64,000 bases of DNA from Gelidibacter mesophilus DSM 14095 (GCF_000423005.1 NZ_AUHD01000001.1:724083-788082), one strand, 5' to 3'. Shown: positions 9,661 through 18,785, numbered from the stretch's first letter. A program made the numbers and translations. The notes: generated from the sequence alone by a model not told the origin.

Positions 9661-11712
9661 ATGAACAAAATCATACTATTTCTTTTGCTTTTCGGCATTT
9701 CAAATGAACAGATCATTTCTCAGAGCAAGGTCTCAGAAACATTTAATTTGATGCCTTGGCCAAAAGACATTAAAGAAAATTATGGAAAGTTTGTTATTGA
9801 TAGCGACATAAGCATTTCAATTCATCCCGAAACCAACGGACGTGTCCACAATGCAGCAATCAATTTTTTAAGACGGTTAACCACGCGCACAGGCGTATTT
9901 TTGAACGAAGGATTTCCTGTTTCCAACAAGAAAGGATCGATCCAAATTAATTTTCAAAACGTATCCCAGTTGAGCATTGAAACGGACGAATCCTATACTT
10001 TGGAGATTAAAGATGCCGATATTTCAATTACTGCCAAAACCGATGTTGGGGCGATAAGAGGTTTAGAAACCCTATTGCAACTCACTCAAAACACGTCAAA
10101 TGACTATTTTTTTCCAGGGGTAACGATCAATGATGCACCACGGTTTGTATGGCGGGGACTGATGATTGATGTCTCAAGGCATTTTCAACCTGTTGGTGTT
10201 TTAAAACGAAATTTAGAAGCGATGGCTGCCGTAAAAATGAACGTGTTTCATTGGCATTTAACAGATGACCAAGGGTGGCGTGTAGAATCGAATGTGTTTC
10301 CTAAACTTCACGAAGAGGCTTCTGACGGATTATATTATACACAGGAACAAATTAAAGATGTGGTAGCTTATGCCAATAATTTGGGCATCCGGGTGATTCC
10401 TGAATTTGATGTTCCTGGGCATGCTACAGCTATTTTAACCGCTTACCCTGAGTTGGGAAGCAAAGATGGCTATAGGTACAGCATTGAACGCTTTTCTGGT
10501 GTCTTCGATCCTACTTTAAATCCGACAAAAGATATGACTTACGAGTTTTTAGCACGGTTATTTGCTGAAATGACCCCGCTGTTTCCTGATGCGTATTTCC
10601 ATATTGGAGGCGATGAGAACGAAGGCAAGCATTGGGATGAAAACAAAGATATTCAAGCATTCAAAAAACAGCATCACTTAAAAACAAACCACGACTTGCA
10701 GACTTATTTTAATATCAAGCTCGAAAAAATTCTAAATAATTTAGGTAAAAAAATGATGGGTTGGGATGAAATTATGACCCCTAATATGCCCACTACAACC
10801 GTCATACATTCCTGGCGAGGTAAAAATGAGGGTCTTGAAGAAGGTGGGTCTTTGATTGCTGCCGCAAAAAAAGGCTATCAAACGGTATTGTCAAATGGCT
10901 ATTATATTGACAGAATGGAGCCGGTTGAAAATCACTATGCTGTAGATCCTATTGGGGATGTGAAATTAACAGAATTAGAACGTGCGCGCATTTTGGGAGG
11001 TGAAGCAACCATGTGGAGTGAATTGGTAACGCCATTGACCATCGACTCCAGAATATGGCCAAGAACTGCCGCCATAGCGGAACGTTTTTGGTCTCCAAAA
11101 GCCGTTAAGGATGTGGTCAACATGAAAAAACGCATGAAACACGTCTCTTTCACTTTAGAAGAATTAGGACTTACCCATATTAAAAATAGAGCTGTTATTC
11201 TAAGAAGCATGACCAACAATCAGGATATTGCATCCCTGGTTACCTTATCCAAAATTTGTGAGCCTTTAAAAATATATGCGCGCAACGAAGGTGGCGTAGA
11301 ATATAAAACATTTTCTCCATTTACATTATTTGCAGAAGCTTGCGTTGTAGACGCTGAAGATGGCGCTTCTTTTAATTCTGCTGTAAATAATTATATTAAG
11401 GATGCAAATAGTGAAACTACCAATCTGGTGCTATCCTACCTTAAGACTTGGGCTAAAAATCATGATCGTTTTGAAGCCTTAGAAAAAAATCCAAAAATTA
11501 ATCCTCTAGAAAAATTATCGGAAAATCTCTCTGCAACTGCCGTTTTATTAGAAAGTGCCGTTGAAAACAAATCTTTTTCGAAAGCAGATGCCATTAAAGT
11601 AAAAGCGTCACTATATGTTTTAAGTCAGCCTTTTGTAGATGTAGAAGTTGTGATTCTAGAGGGCTTAAAAGCGTTAACCACTCATTTTGAATCCCTTTAT
11701 AAATTGAATTAG
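9661..11712 (+). CDS. GH20 beta-N-acetylhexosaminidase
   Basis: Secreted exo-hexosaminidase of 683 residues that removes terminal GlcNAc or GalNAc by substrate-assisted catalysis. ATG 9661 gives a signal peptide (MNKIILFLLLFGIS); the frame runs back to a TTG at 9595 without useful sequence. A GH20b domain occupies about residues 25-155. The catalytic barrel follows with RFVWRGLMIDVSRHFQP, NVFHWHLTDDQGWR and the signature YFHIGGDENEG, where Asp318 and Glu319 are the catalytic pair. VLSNGYYID and GGEATMWSELV complete the usual set. The C-terminal about 180 residues are helical and not assigned. Its place after susC-susD gives the locus its probable specificity for GlcNAc-containing glycans such as chitin fragments or glycoprotein glycans. 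Confidence 0.93.
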   Translation: MNKIILFLLLFGISNEQIISQSKVSETFNLMPWPKDIKENYGKFVIDSDISISIHPETNGRVHNAAINFLRRLTTRTGVFLNEGFPVSNKKGSIQINFQNVSQLSIETDESYTLEIKDADISITAKTDVGAIRGLETLLQLTQNTSNDYFFPGVTINDAPRFVWRGLMIDVSRHFQPVGVLKRNLEAMAAVKMNVFHWHLTDDQGWRVESNVFPKLHEEASDGLYYTQEQIKDVVAYANNLGIRVIPEFDVPGHATAILTAYPELGSKDGYRYSIERFSGVFDPTLNPTKDMTYEFLARLFAEMTPLFPDAYFHIGGDENEGKHWDENKDIQAFKKQHHLKTNHDLQTYFNIKLEKILNNLGKKMMGWDEIMTPNMPTTTVIHSWRGKNEGLEEGGSLIAAAKKGYQTVLSNGYYIDRMEPVENHYAVDPIGDVKLTELERARILGGEATMWSELVTPLTIDSRIWPRTAAIAERFWSPKAVKDVVNMKKRMKHVSFTLEELGLTHIKNRAVILRSMTNNQDIASLVTLSKICEPLKIYARNEGGVEYKTFSPFTLFAEACVVDAEDGASFNSAVNNYIKDANSETTNLVLSYLKTWAKNHDRFEALEKNPKINPLEKLSENLSATAVLLESAVENKSFSKADAIKVKASLYVLSQPFVDVEVVILEGLKALTTHFESLYKLN

Positions 11713-11719
11713 TAGCTTT

Positions 11720-11762
11720 GTCAACGAAATGCCTACAAGTCTTTAGTGTAGGCATCGTTGAC
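11720..11762 (+). terminator. probable terminator of the GH20 gene
   Basis: Long near-perfect stem: 16 paired bases per arm, a two-base bulge on the left arm, and a loop of about nine bases. It begins seven bases after the stop codon. The following sequence is AT-rich but lacks a clean T run, so termination efficiency is uncertain. Confidence 0.55.
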
Positions 11763-12243
11763 ATTAAATTGTAATTTATGATATTTGTTTTAGGTGGTTC
11801 CAAATTCAAATTACCAAGTACTTCATCGCAATCTTCCTAAGCTTTCACTTTAATAAAACCGGTATTGATCTCCAAGTAAGTGATGTTAATTAGAGGTATA
11901 TATTCTTTTAAAGTTCGTTTTTAATTCGCATTGACATAGTAATTAATTGTCTGGTGATCGGGAAACAAATCTATGTTTTCTGTTGTATTACTTCAGTGTC
12001 TATAAGTGTTATAGCCACGAATACACACTGAATTATGTGTTTTCTGCAATTTTTAATGGTTATTTCATGAATCAGGTGTTCGGTTTAACCGAATCAAACT
12101 ATGGCATGCCCAACTCATAGTGTATTACCTGAAGATTTCCTCGAAATCTAACCCATCTTCCACTAAATGTGAGATTTGACCAAGTCATTTTAAATTTAAA
12201 AGAAAAACTATGGATTCTATTTAGTCTTGTTCTAAATAAGCCT

Positions 12244-12251
12244 TAAATTTG
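12244..12251 (+). promoter_or_regulatory. -7 promoter box of the lipoprotein gene
   Basis: TAAATTTG matches the Bacteroidota -7 consensus TAnnTTTG exactly, 25 bases before the ATG at 12277. A TTG at 12227-12229 would be the -33 element but is closer than usual (14 bases between). Confidence 0.5.
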
Positions 12252-12276
12252 CACCAAATTTTAAAAATCAAATTCT

Positions 12277-12819
12277 ATGAAGAAATTAATTGTATTGAGT
12301 GCCCTTATTTTTGGATTGGTGTTTTATTCTTGTTCTAGTGATGACGATAATGGCGCAGGAGACACTGTCAGCTTAGTAGGCGAATGGCGATTGACCAATG
12401 TCGATTTTATTTCCATGACCGAAGGCGGAAGACCAGCAAGTGATGCTTGTGTAGTTGAACTGGTTACCGGTTACGAATTCCGTGCAGATTCAAAATTCTA
12501 TTTTATTTTAGGTGATTCCGATAGGCCATTGTTTGATCCGTATGCACAGGATTACTGGACTTGGGAAGGTGATGCCGAAGACTTTGAGATTGTACAAACA
12601 AATCCGATGAGTCCTCCCTATAATTTTGGTTTAAACCCTACCAATATCAAAACGCAAAAGGTAGACGGTAATGTCACAATGACCTTTCAATCAAAAATGG
12701 GAAATGGGTCTGAAGCCAATTTTACGCTTGTAAAAGGAGCTATTGACAAAAGTAAAACACCTGTATTGACCGACGCGAATGGTGCACCATTTTATTGCGG
12801 ATTTTTTGATCCTAAATAA
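12277..12819 (+). CDS. small surface-type lipoprotein, possibly lipocalin-like
   Basis: Lipoprotein of 180 residues. The signal peptide ends in VFYSC, with the lipidated Cys at residue 19. Cys is followed by SSDDD, the acidic run known in Bacteroidota as a lipoprotein surface-export signal, so an outer-leaflet location is likely. The mature part begins SLVGEWRLTNVDF, the opening pattern of small lipocalin-like beta-barrel lipoproteins common in this phylum. It has two Cys residues (DACVVEL, FYCGFF). It is followed after about 140 bases by the TonB receptor/DUF4374 pair, with promoter-like elements of its own upstream. Its ligand is unknown, and a link to the receptor is only suggested by proximity. 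Confidence 0.65.
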   Translation: MKKLIVLSALIFGLVFYSCSSDDDNGAGDTVSLVGEWRLTNVDFISMTEGGRPASDACVVELVTGYEFRADSKFYFILGDSDRPLFDPYAQDYWTWEGDAEDFEIVQTNPMSPPYNFGLNPTNIKTQKVDGNVTMTFQSKMGNGSEANFTLVKGAIDKSKTPVLTDANGAPFYCGFFDPK

Positions 12820-12957
12820 ATAATTAATAGCAAGCCCAACTTTTGGGTTAAATATCTGTTTGGGTGCATCCTTAAGTCATCTTTGTGATTTTGAGATGAG
12901 AGGGATGTGCCTGATGCAGACCAAATAATTAGGAGCTCTAAAAAGCTCCCCCTTTCT

Positions 12958-15348
12958 ATGCTAAGGAATTTTTCAACCTTCTTGTTTTTAGTGTTTTCTC
13001 TATGTGCCATGGCGCAAACTACAGGGACGCTACGAGGAAAACTAATCAATACACTTGATGACCAAATTGAAAACGTTGAGATTCGTTTGGTTGAAACCAA
13101 CGCTCGTACGCTAACCAATAAAGCAGGAGAATTTAGTTTTATGAATCTTCCTTCAGGTTTCTATAATGTTTATCCAGTATATGATGGTTTTCAGTTTCCG
13201 ATTGAAAATGTACAGGTCAATGCAGGGGATATTCAGGAAATAACGCTTCGTATTGAAATGATGACTTATAATCTAGATGAAGTGAAGCTACAAACGCTAA
13301 GCATCAGTGAGAAATTAAAGAGCAGTGCGATTAAGGCAAATATCATTTCAGTGGAAGCCAATACGAGACGTGCTAGTTCTGTGGAGGATTTGGTCGATAA
13401 AAGTCCAGGAGTGAAAATACGAAACGTTGGAGGGCTCGGATCAGCGAGCAATATCATTGTTGGCGGGTTTTCCGGGAATGCGGTCAAGTTTTTATATGAT
13501 GATATCCCAATTGATTATTTAGGTTCTAATTTCGGACTTACCAAAGTGCCTACCAATGCCATCAGTCGCGTTGAAATTTACAAGGGTGTCCTGCCTACAA
13601 AAATCGGTGTGGATGCTTTGGGCAGTGCAATCAATATTGTTCCCAAATCCAGTAAAAGGACTTCAGGAACGGTATCTTATGAAACCGGTTCATATAACAC
13701 GCATATCGCTACAGCCAATGCCAATATAAAATTAAATGAGCATGTTTTTCTTGGGGTCAATAGCTTTTACAATTATTCTAAAAACAATTATAAAGTAGAT
13801 AATTTGCCTTATAAGGATCCTAATAGCGGTCAGGTAGCTTACATCAGAGAACGCTTGTTCCATAATGCGTTTAATCAGCATTCCTTAGAGTTTTCCTTAG
13901 AAGCGCGACAGTTGTCATGGGCAGAATCGATTGAGTTGAAAGTGAATTCGTACGGTTTGAAAAGAGATATTCAAAACGACCCGTTTTCCAGAGCCAGACC
14001 TTTTGGAGAGGTCTACAGGCAGGAACGCGGCAATTTTATTCCTTCCTTAAAATACAAAAACCACTTTTTCGAGAACAAATTGAGCGTCAACCAGTTTTTG
14101 GTCTTTAGCAAAATCGATTTTGAAATTTTTGACCAAGCGAAGAATGTTTATTATGATTGGAAAGGCGTGGCCCACCCCACAAATTCATCTTCTGAAATGG
14201 GTAATATGCTCCTTCAAAACGGCTATTTGCATAATAATTTTGAGCAATTCACCTCCCGTACCCATCTTAATTATTTGATCTCTAATTATTTTCAAATAGA
14301 AAACAATACCGTTTATAGTAATTATAACCGAACGTCAAATACGGGAGAACAGGACCTTAATAATACCAATTATAATAAGCTCATCACCAATTTTGCCTTA
14401 AATGCCCAGTTTTTTGATCGGAAATTGGAATCCAATACACAAATGAAGTATCTCTATGGAAATTTTGCGGGTCGTTATGATGCTTCAGACAATCCCTTAG
14501 AGGAAAATATTGTAGATAAGGAAGTGGTCAATACAGGTTTGAGCTTTTCACAGGCCTTAAAATATAATATCAATGAGAAAAGCTATGTTCGGATATCTTA
14601 TGAAAACACGTTTAGATTGCCAGAACAGCAGGAATTATTTGGCGACAACAATTTTATTGTAGCCAATTATGAATTAACGCCCGAGGAGAGTAAAAATCTA
14701 AATTTGGGATATACCTATGCCGCTACCAAATTCGGTTTTGAAATTAATACCTATTATCGTGATACCCAGAATCTGATTCGTTTAAAGGATTTGAACCAAT
14801 ATCAAGCCATTCATCTCAACCTTGATAATGTAAAAGGCTTAGGCGTAGAGCTGCAGGCCAATTATGAACCCGTTGATGACCTACAACTGTCGGGGAATTT
14901 AACCTGGAATGATTTTCGATTACAATCATCAAAAGATAAATATTTAAACAATCAGCATTTCAAAGATGCCCGAATTGCCAATATGCCGTTTTATTATGGA
15001 AATATTAGTGCCTCTTACAATGTTAAAGAATTGTTGAAGCTTTCCACTGATTTATCATTTTTTTGGGACTATTCGTATGTGCATCAATATTATCTCGATT
15101 ATATAGAAAAACAATTTGAGCCTGATGGTTTCTTAGGCCTCTTCGGAACCTCTAAAATTAATACTAGCCGAGTGATCCCAAACCAACATACCCATAATAT
15201 TGGGTTTATATATGTTCGGGACTTTTCAAAACAAAGTGTATCTTTTAGTGCAGAACTTAAAAATGCCTTTGATGAGGATATTTTTAATGAATTCAAGATG
15301 CAAAGTCCTGGCAGACATTTTAGAATGAAAATAACCTATAGTTTTTAA
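12958..15348 (+). CDS. TonB-dependent outer-membrane receptor (XusA-like)
   Basis: TonB-dependent receptor of 796 residues. ATG 12958 gives a clear signal peptide (MLRNFSTFLFLVFSLCAMAQ); an upstream GTG at 12907 in the same frame is less likely. A carboxypeptidase-regulatory-like domain (GTLRGKLINTLDDQIENVEI) covers about 22-105. The plug is at about 130-230 (VEDLVDKSPGVKIRN, RVEIYKGVLPTKIGVDALG), and the barrel ends GRHFRMKITYSF. The size and lack of SusC features place it with receptors for metal complexes rather than glycans. It is four bases upstream of a DUF4374 lipoprotein. As I recall, that pairing matches the Bacteroides XusA-XusB xenosiderophore system, so ferric-siderophore import is inferred. 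No PepSY (XusC-like) gene follows, and no Fur site was recognised. Confidence 0.82.
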   Translation: MLRNFSTFLFLVFSLCAMAQTTGTLRGKLINTLDDQIENVEIRLVETNARTLTNKAGEFSFMNLPSGFYNVYPVYDGFQFPIENVQVNAGDIQEITLRIEMMTYNLDEVKLQTLSISEKLKSSAIKANIISVEANTRRASSVEDLVDKSPGVKIRNVGGLGSASNIIVGGFSGNAVKFLYDDIPIDYLGSNFGLTKVPTNAISRVEIYKGVLPTKIGVDALGSAINIVPKSSKRTSGTVSYETGSYNTHIATANANIKLNEHVFLGVNSFYNYSKNNYKVDNLPYKDPNSGQVAYIRERLFHNAFNQHSLEFSLEARQLSWAESIELKVNSYGLKRDIQNDPFSRARPFGEVYRQERGNFIPSLKYKNHFFENKLSVNQFLVFSKIDFEIFDQAKNVYYDWKGVAHPTNSSSEMGNMLLQNGYLHNNFEQFTSRTHLNYLISNYFQIENNTVYSNYNRTSNTGEQDLNNTNYNKLITNFALNAQFFDRKLESNTQMKYLYGNFAGRYDASDNPLEENIVDKEVVNTGLSFSQALKYNINEKSYVRISYENTFRLPEQQELFGDNNFIVANYELTPEESKNLNLGYTYAATKFGFEINTYYRDTQNLIRLKDLNQYQAIHLNLDNVKGLGVELQANYEPVDDLQLSGNLTWNDFRLQSSKDKYLNNQHFKDARIANMPFYYGNISASYNVKELLKLSTDLSFFWDYSYVHQYYLDYIEKQFEPDGFLGLFGTSKINTSRVIPNQHTHNIGFIYVRDFSKQSVSFSAELKNAFDEDIFNEFKMQSPGRHFRMKITYSF

Positions 15349-15352
15349 GTGT

Positions 15353-16681
15353 ATGAAATTTTCAGTTATATGTAAAATTTTTGTTGGTTTATTAGGATTA
15401 ATATTCTTGGCTTGTGAAGTGAACAACTTAGATGACGAGAATAAAAATCCGAAGACGGAATATTCCTCATTTAATTATGTGCTAGCCACAGAAGATGCTT
15501 CTACGGCGGATATTACTCGGTTTTTTAGCTTTAATTTGGAAGATTTGGATGCTCAAAAATCTTATGATTTGATTCAAGAAAATCAAACTTTTGTAAATTC
15601 AGATCCGTCAACGTCCTCTGGACATCAGTTTTTTAGAAATTATGTCTTTAGCATGGCTAAGGACAAAAGAGGCTATTCGTCCACACCAGGACTCTTTAGG
15701 CTAACGCTCAACACTTCAGATCAAGTATTTATTGACAGCGAAATCTATATAGGGAAGGGCACTCTTTTTCCATCACGAAAATTGGCTTTGGTAAATGATA
15801 ATTTGGGTTTTTATTATAACGAGGACAACGGCGGTCAGACCATCCAAGCCTTTAATCCGTTAACCATGCAATTGGGAGCCGCATTGGACTTGCGTCCTTA
15901 TATTAAAGCGTTTCGCCCCGATGTTGAGTTTGAGGATGCTTATGGGAATAACTTGGTGAGAACGGGATCTTTGGTGTTGGACTTTAAAGAGGATAAACTG
16001 TATGTGAGCGTCGTGTTTTTGGAGGAAGCCAATTTTAACCTAATTTCTGAAGAGGAGGAGAATTTCTATTTGGCCGTTATAGATATTCCGAGTTTTAGTT
16101 TTGAAAAAATCATTCAATATCATGGCGCCAAAACGGTGGGCTTTTTTGTGTCAGAAAATAATCCTACGACTAAGGACGAAGCTGGAAATCTTTATTTTTG
16201 CTCTTGGGGTTGGAATCAGTTTAATGAACATAATCCTTCAAAAATATTTAGAATCAAGGCGGGAGAAACCGAATTTGATACTAACTGGGAGATTGATATT
16301 GAGTCATTGTTCGGAGAGGGCAGAATTGCTCAGTCCATCATGTCTTTTAATAATAAATTGTATTTGCACATCTCGGACAATCCTTACTTATTTGAATCTA
16401 GTGAGGAGGTCGAAACCAGAAATGGCTTAAAACTCTCCTATTACGAATTTGATACGGCTACTCCTGAAAGTTATACCAAATTAAACGTACCAACTTCCAA
16501 TCCTTCTTCACGGATGAACGTCTTTAATATTGTGGACGACCGACTTTTTATGGCGGTCCCCAACGCTATTACTCCAAATTCCAACGGGGTTTATTCCATA
16601 GATCGGCAAGGTGGTCTTCAAATGGAAATGACGATCTCTAACAAATATAGACCGACGCGATTTTATAAATTGGAGAAGTAG
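15353..16681 (+). CDS. DUF4374-family surface lipoprotein (XusB-like)
   Basis: Lipoprotein of 442 residues with lipobox IFLAC (Cys21) followed by an acidic stretch (EVNNLDDEN), which suggests surface export. The mature protein shows repeated beta-strand blocks (YVLATEDASTADITRFFSF, FRLTLNTSDQVFIDSEIYI, LYFCSWGWNQFNEHNPSKI, NKLYLHISDNPYLF) consistent with a beta-propeller. DUF4374 proteins sit next to TonB receptors; the studied example, XusB of Bacteroides thetaiotaomicron, binds ferric enterobactin at the surface. Here it starts four bases after the receptor gene, so translational coupling and a shared ligand are likely. The siderophore identity cannot be read from sequence. It converges with the next gene across about 256 bases. 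Confidence 0.75.
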   Translation: MKFSVICKIFVGLLGLIFLACEVNNLDDENKNPKTEYSSFNYVLATEDASTADITRFFSFNLEDLDAQKSYDLIQENQTFVNSDPSTSSGHQFFRNYVFSMAKDKRGYSSTPGLFRLTLNTSDQVFIDSEIYIGKGTLFPSRKLALVNDNLGFYYNEDNGGQTIQAFNPLTMQLGAALDLRPYIKAFRPDVEFEDAYGNNLVRTGSLVLDFKEDKLYVSVVFLEEANFNLISEEEENFYLAVIDIPSFSFEKIIQYHGAKTVGFFVSENNPTTKDEAGNLYFCSWGWNQFNEHNPSKIFRIKAGETEFDTNWEIDIESLFGEGRIAQSIMSFNNKLYLHISDNPYLFESSEEVETRNGLKLSYYEFDTATPESYTKLNVPTSNPSSRMNVFNIVDDRLFMAVPNAITPNSNGVYSIDRQGGLQMEMTISNKYRPTRFYKLEK

Positions 16682-16808
16682 AGGGCTCGTCTTGATGATG
16701 TACTGAATTATTCCTAATGAAAATCAGCTCGGCATTCAAAATCCTGAATTTAGGGTGTTGCCGTTTGAGAATTGGATCAACAATGGATTCCTATTATTAA
16801 AATCAAGT

Positions 16809-16833
16809 GTTAAGTTATGACATGACACTTAAC
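16809..16833. terminator. possible bidirectional terminator stem
   Basis: GTTAAGT and ACTTAAC form a 7-bp inverted repeat around an 11-base loop, between two convergent genes. The stem is AT-rich and has no long T run, so this is a weak candidate. The 256-base gap contains nothing else supported. Confidence 0.3.
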
Positions 16834-16937
16834 TTTCATGTGGAATATATAGACCAGTCACAGTTGTTTTTTAACTTATGCGGATTGCATAGGGCTTAAG
16901 CCAAAGGTTCAAAAACAATTTCGGTTCATGGGCTACA

Positions 16938-17936
16938 TTAATTTCCTTTAATCCGTGTCCATAAATCGCCCATTAGTTTTTTACCGTCACGTGGACTTTT
17001 TTCCTGCTCTACCAATTGGACCTTGCCATCGGCGTCTGCTAAAATTTCATATTGAAACACAAAATTTTGTGCGCCTTTATTCATACTTAACAAACCAAAT
17101 CTCAGATCGTTGAAAAGCAGCTGGTCCTCCGTCTTATGAATAGTATACCATCCTTTCGAAATGGTGACCATTCGTTTTATTTTTTCAGCGTTAGCAAGAT
17201 CACCTAAAAGATTATGATTTTTTTTATAAACATCAAAAGTGATGGGTTGACTATCAAAAAAGGAATAATAACCTAACAAATACGCATCTTCAGTTTCTAT
17301 GTTCGCACTCCACAAAATAGTAGTAAGAGGTGCGGGCCGTGTATCTATTTGCTTGTAAACAATATTTTGATCTTTTAATGCGGATTCAAACTTTGAAAAA
17401 GCCATCCATTTTAAAAACAGGGTCAGTACTAAATAGGAACTGCTGATAATTAATCCTGTATTATTGAAAAGTCGTCTTTTACGAGAAGTTTTTTCCTGAA
17501 ACATTGTCAAGATCAGGAATATCAAAAATGGAATCGTGTAAAGTGGGTCGATGACAAAAATCGATTTAAACGCAAGTCTTGTATCTAAAGGCCAAAATAA
17601 CTGTGTGCCCCAAGTTGTAAAGGCATCTAATAGGGGATGGGTAACAAATCCCCAAAAGAACAACCAAGCCCAGCCTTTAAAATCCTTATAACGTTCATAT
17701 CGGGATACCAACCAACCGCAGAGAGGCGCAAAAATCAAAGAAAATAAAATGGAATGCGAAAAGCCTCGATGTATTTCCAATGTAGTAACGGTGTCTGTAA
17801 ATAAGGCCGCAAAGACATCCAAGTCCGGAATAGTACCCGCAATAGCGCCATATAACATCGCTTTATTGCCGACTTTTTTACCTAAGACAGCTTCGCCTAC
17901 CGCAGCTCCTAATATAATTTGTGTGAGTGAATCCAT
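16938..17936 (-). CDS. YdjM-like membrane-bound metal-dependent hydrolase (DUF457)
   Basis: Inner-membrane protein of 332 residues. The N-terminal half carries the family signature: DSLTQIILGAAVGEAVLG, then GAIAGTIPDLDVF, HRGFSHSILFSL and FVTHPLLDAFTTWGTQLFWP. The conserved His and Asp residues in these motifs are the expected metal ligands. About four to five membrane segments are followed by a soluble C-terminal domain of about 130 residues. The family is annotated as metal-dependent hydrolase, and the natural substrate is not established. ATG 17936 is chosen over the upstream TTG at 17948, because that TTG lies within a -7-like box (TACTTTTG, 17946-17953 complement), which would leave a very short leader. 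Confidence 0.82.
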   Translation of the reverse strand: MDSLTQIILGAAVGEAVLGKKVGNKAMLYGAIAGTIPDLDVFAALFTDTVTTLEIHRGFSHSILFSLIFAPLCGWLVSRYERYKDFKGWAWLFFWGFVTHPLLDAFTTWGTQLFWPLDTRLAFKSIFVIDPLYTIPFLIFLILTMFQEKTSRKRRLFNNTGLIISSSYLVLTLFLKWMAFSKFESALKDQNIVYKQIDTRPAPLTTILWSANIETEDAYLLGYYSFFDSQPITFDVYKKNHNLLGDLANAEKIKRMVTISKGWYTIHKTEDQLLFNDLRFGLLSMNKGAQNFVFQYEILADADGKVQLVEQEKSPRDGKKLMGDLWTRIKGN

Positions 17937-17945
17937 AAAGTTGTG

Positions 17946-17953
17946 CAAAAGTA
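17946..17953 (-). promoter_or_regulatory. -7 promoter box of the YdjM-like gene
   Basis: On the minus strand TACTTTTG matches TAnnTTTG exactly. It lies nine bases upstream of the ATG at 17936 and implies a leaderless or very short-leader mRNA. No -33 TTG was seen at the usual distance. Confidence 0.4.
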
Positions 17954-18184
17954 AGTGAAATAATATATTAAACCATCTCCGTCATGAAGTTGCTGGACAG
18001 GTTCTAAAAATTTTGATTTGAATTTCTGACCTCAAGCAATTTCGTTGAAAAAAACAATTCTTAGAAGTGCCATCTTTATTAGTAGTAACAAGGGTCTGAA
18101 ATTGAAGTTATCCATATAAAGAAACTAGGTTTCAATGATTTGTGTCATTTTAGAATTAAATAATGGAAAAAATCGACAAAACGC

Positions 18185-18214
18185 TTGTTTTTTTCGTTTA
18201 ATTACATAAATTTG
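18185..18214 (+). promoter_or_regulatory. promoter TTG-N19-TAAATTTG
   Basis: A -33 element TTG (18185-18187) and a perfect -7 box TAAATTTG (18207-18214) are separated by 19 bases, the expected spacing in Bacteroidota. The -7 box lies 26 bases before the ATG at 18241. Confidence 0.7.
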
Positions 18215-18240
18215 CGTTAACAACCCCTAAACTAACATTT

Positions 18241-18687
18241 ATGAAAACTAAACTTACTCTTTTTAGTTTTGTTTTTTTACTAATAACAAGCTTTGGATTT
18301 GCACAAAAAGAAGCCCAGAGTATTATCAGTGGAAAAGTATCCATAGCAAAGTATCATGATCGTGCTGAATTAGATCAATTGCCAAAAGGAGATCTTCTCA
18401 CCTTATATAACGAACGGATTGAAGTTATTGTTAAAATTTTACCGAATATTGCTTTTGCTACAAAACCAGGAGTTACAATGACCTCTTTGGGAATTCCTGA
18501 TACAAAGGACAACAGAAAAGCATTAGAAGAAAACATTAAGGCAGCCAATACTTATTTTGAAAGTACCATGTCGTTTCAGGATAAAGTGTTGCCTTATTCG
18601 GATAAATCGAATTTAATTTCTGCGATTTTATTTTATGAAGAGACTTTAAAATCTCTTCATACCTACAGCGAGTTTAATAAATATTAA
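18241..18687 (+). CDS. small secreted protein of unknown function
   Basis: 148-residue protein with a clear signal peptide (MKTKLTLFSFVFLLITSFGFAQ) and therefore periplasmic or exported. The mature part is mostly helical, with a recognisable central block (LPKGDLLTLYNERIEVIVK, then ILPNIAFATKPGVTMTSLGI) and a charged C-terminal helix. It has no Cys and no known catalytic motif. I do not recognise a family. It is transcribed alone: a strong promoter lies 26 bases upstream and a clear terminator about 70 bases downstream. Confidence 0.7.
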   Translation: MKTKLTLFSFVFLLITSFGFAQKEAQSIISGKVSIAKYHDRAELDQLPKGDLLTLYNERIEVIVKILPNIAFATKPGVTMTSLGIPDTKDNRKALEENIKAANTYFESTMSFQDKVLPYSDKSNLISAILFYEETLKSLHTYSEFNKY

Positions 18688-18755
18688 GCTGTGCTGCCTT
18701 TTAGAAAATAAATGCAAATTTAATTTCTGAAACATTATTGTAATCTGCTATTACT

Positions 18756-18785
18756 AAAATCCCAGGGTCGAGACTGGGATTTTTC
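18756..18785 (+). terminator. rho-independent terminator
   Basis: AAATCCCAG and CTGGGATTT form a 9-bp stem around an 8-base loop, followed by further T. It is about 70 bases after the small secreted protein. In the 331-base gap 18688-19018 it and the next promoter are the only elements seen. Confidence 0.85.

Larger units (their letters stand above)
11713..12276. other. 564-base intergenic region with several inverted repeats
   Basis: No supported gene lies here. Directly after the GH20 gene is an imperfect stem, GTCAACGAAATGCCTACA against TGTAGGCATCGTTGAC (11720-11762, two-base bulge), with no long T run. At 11992-12032, TTCAGTGT and ACACTGAA enclose a second perfect hairpin, CTATAA-gtg-TTATAG (12000-12014). 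At 12079-12093 is a perfect odd palindrome, TTCGGTTTAACCGAA. A minus-strand reading of about 35 codons around 11800-11920 looks protein-like (YIPLINITYLEINTGFIKVKA, then a stop, then EDCDEVLGNLN) but has no start and contains the stop. It may be a gene remnant. The promoter of the next lipoprotein gene lies at the right end. Confidence 0.5.

Noticed and set aside
11594..11809. 71-codon minus-strand frame over the end of the GH20 gene
   Set aside because: Mostly antisense to GH20 and crosses its terminator-like stem; no family pattern.
16714..16823. About 36 protein-like codons after the DUF4374 gene (NENQLGIQNPEFRVLPFENW and on)
   Set aside because: No start codon and no matching neighbour; too short to support as a gene or remnant.
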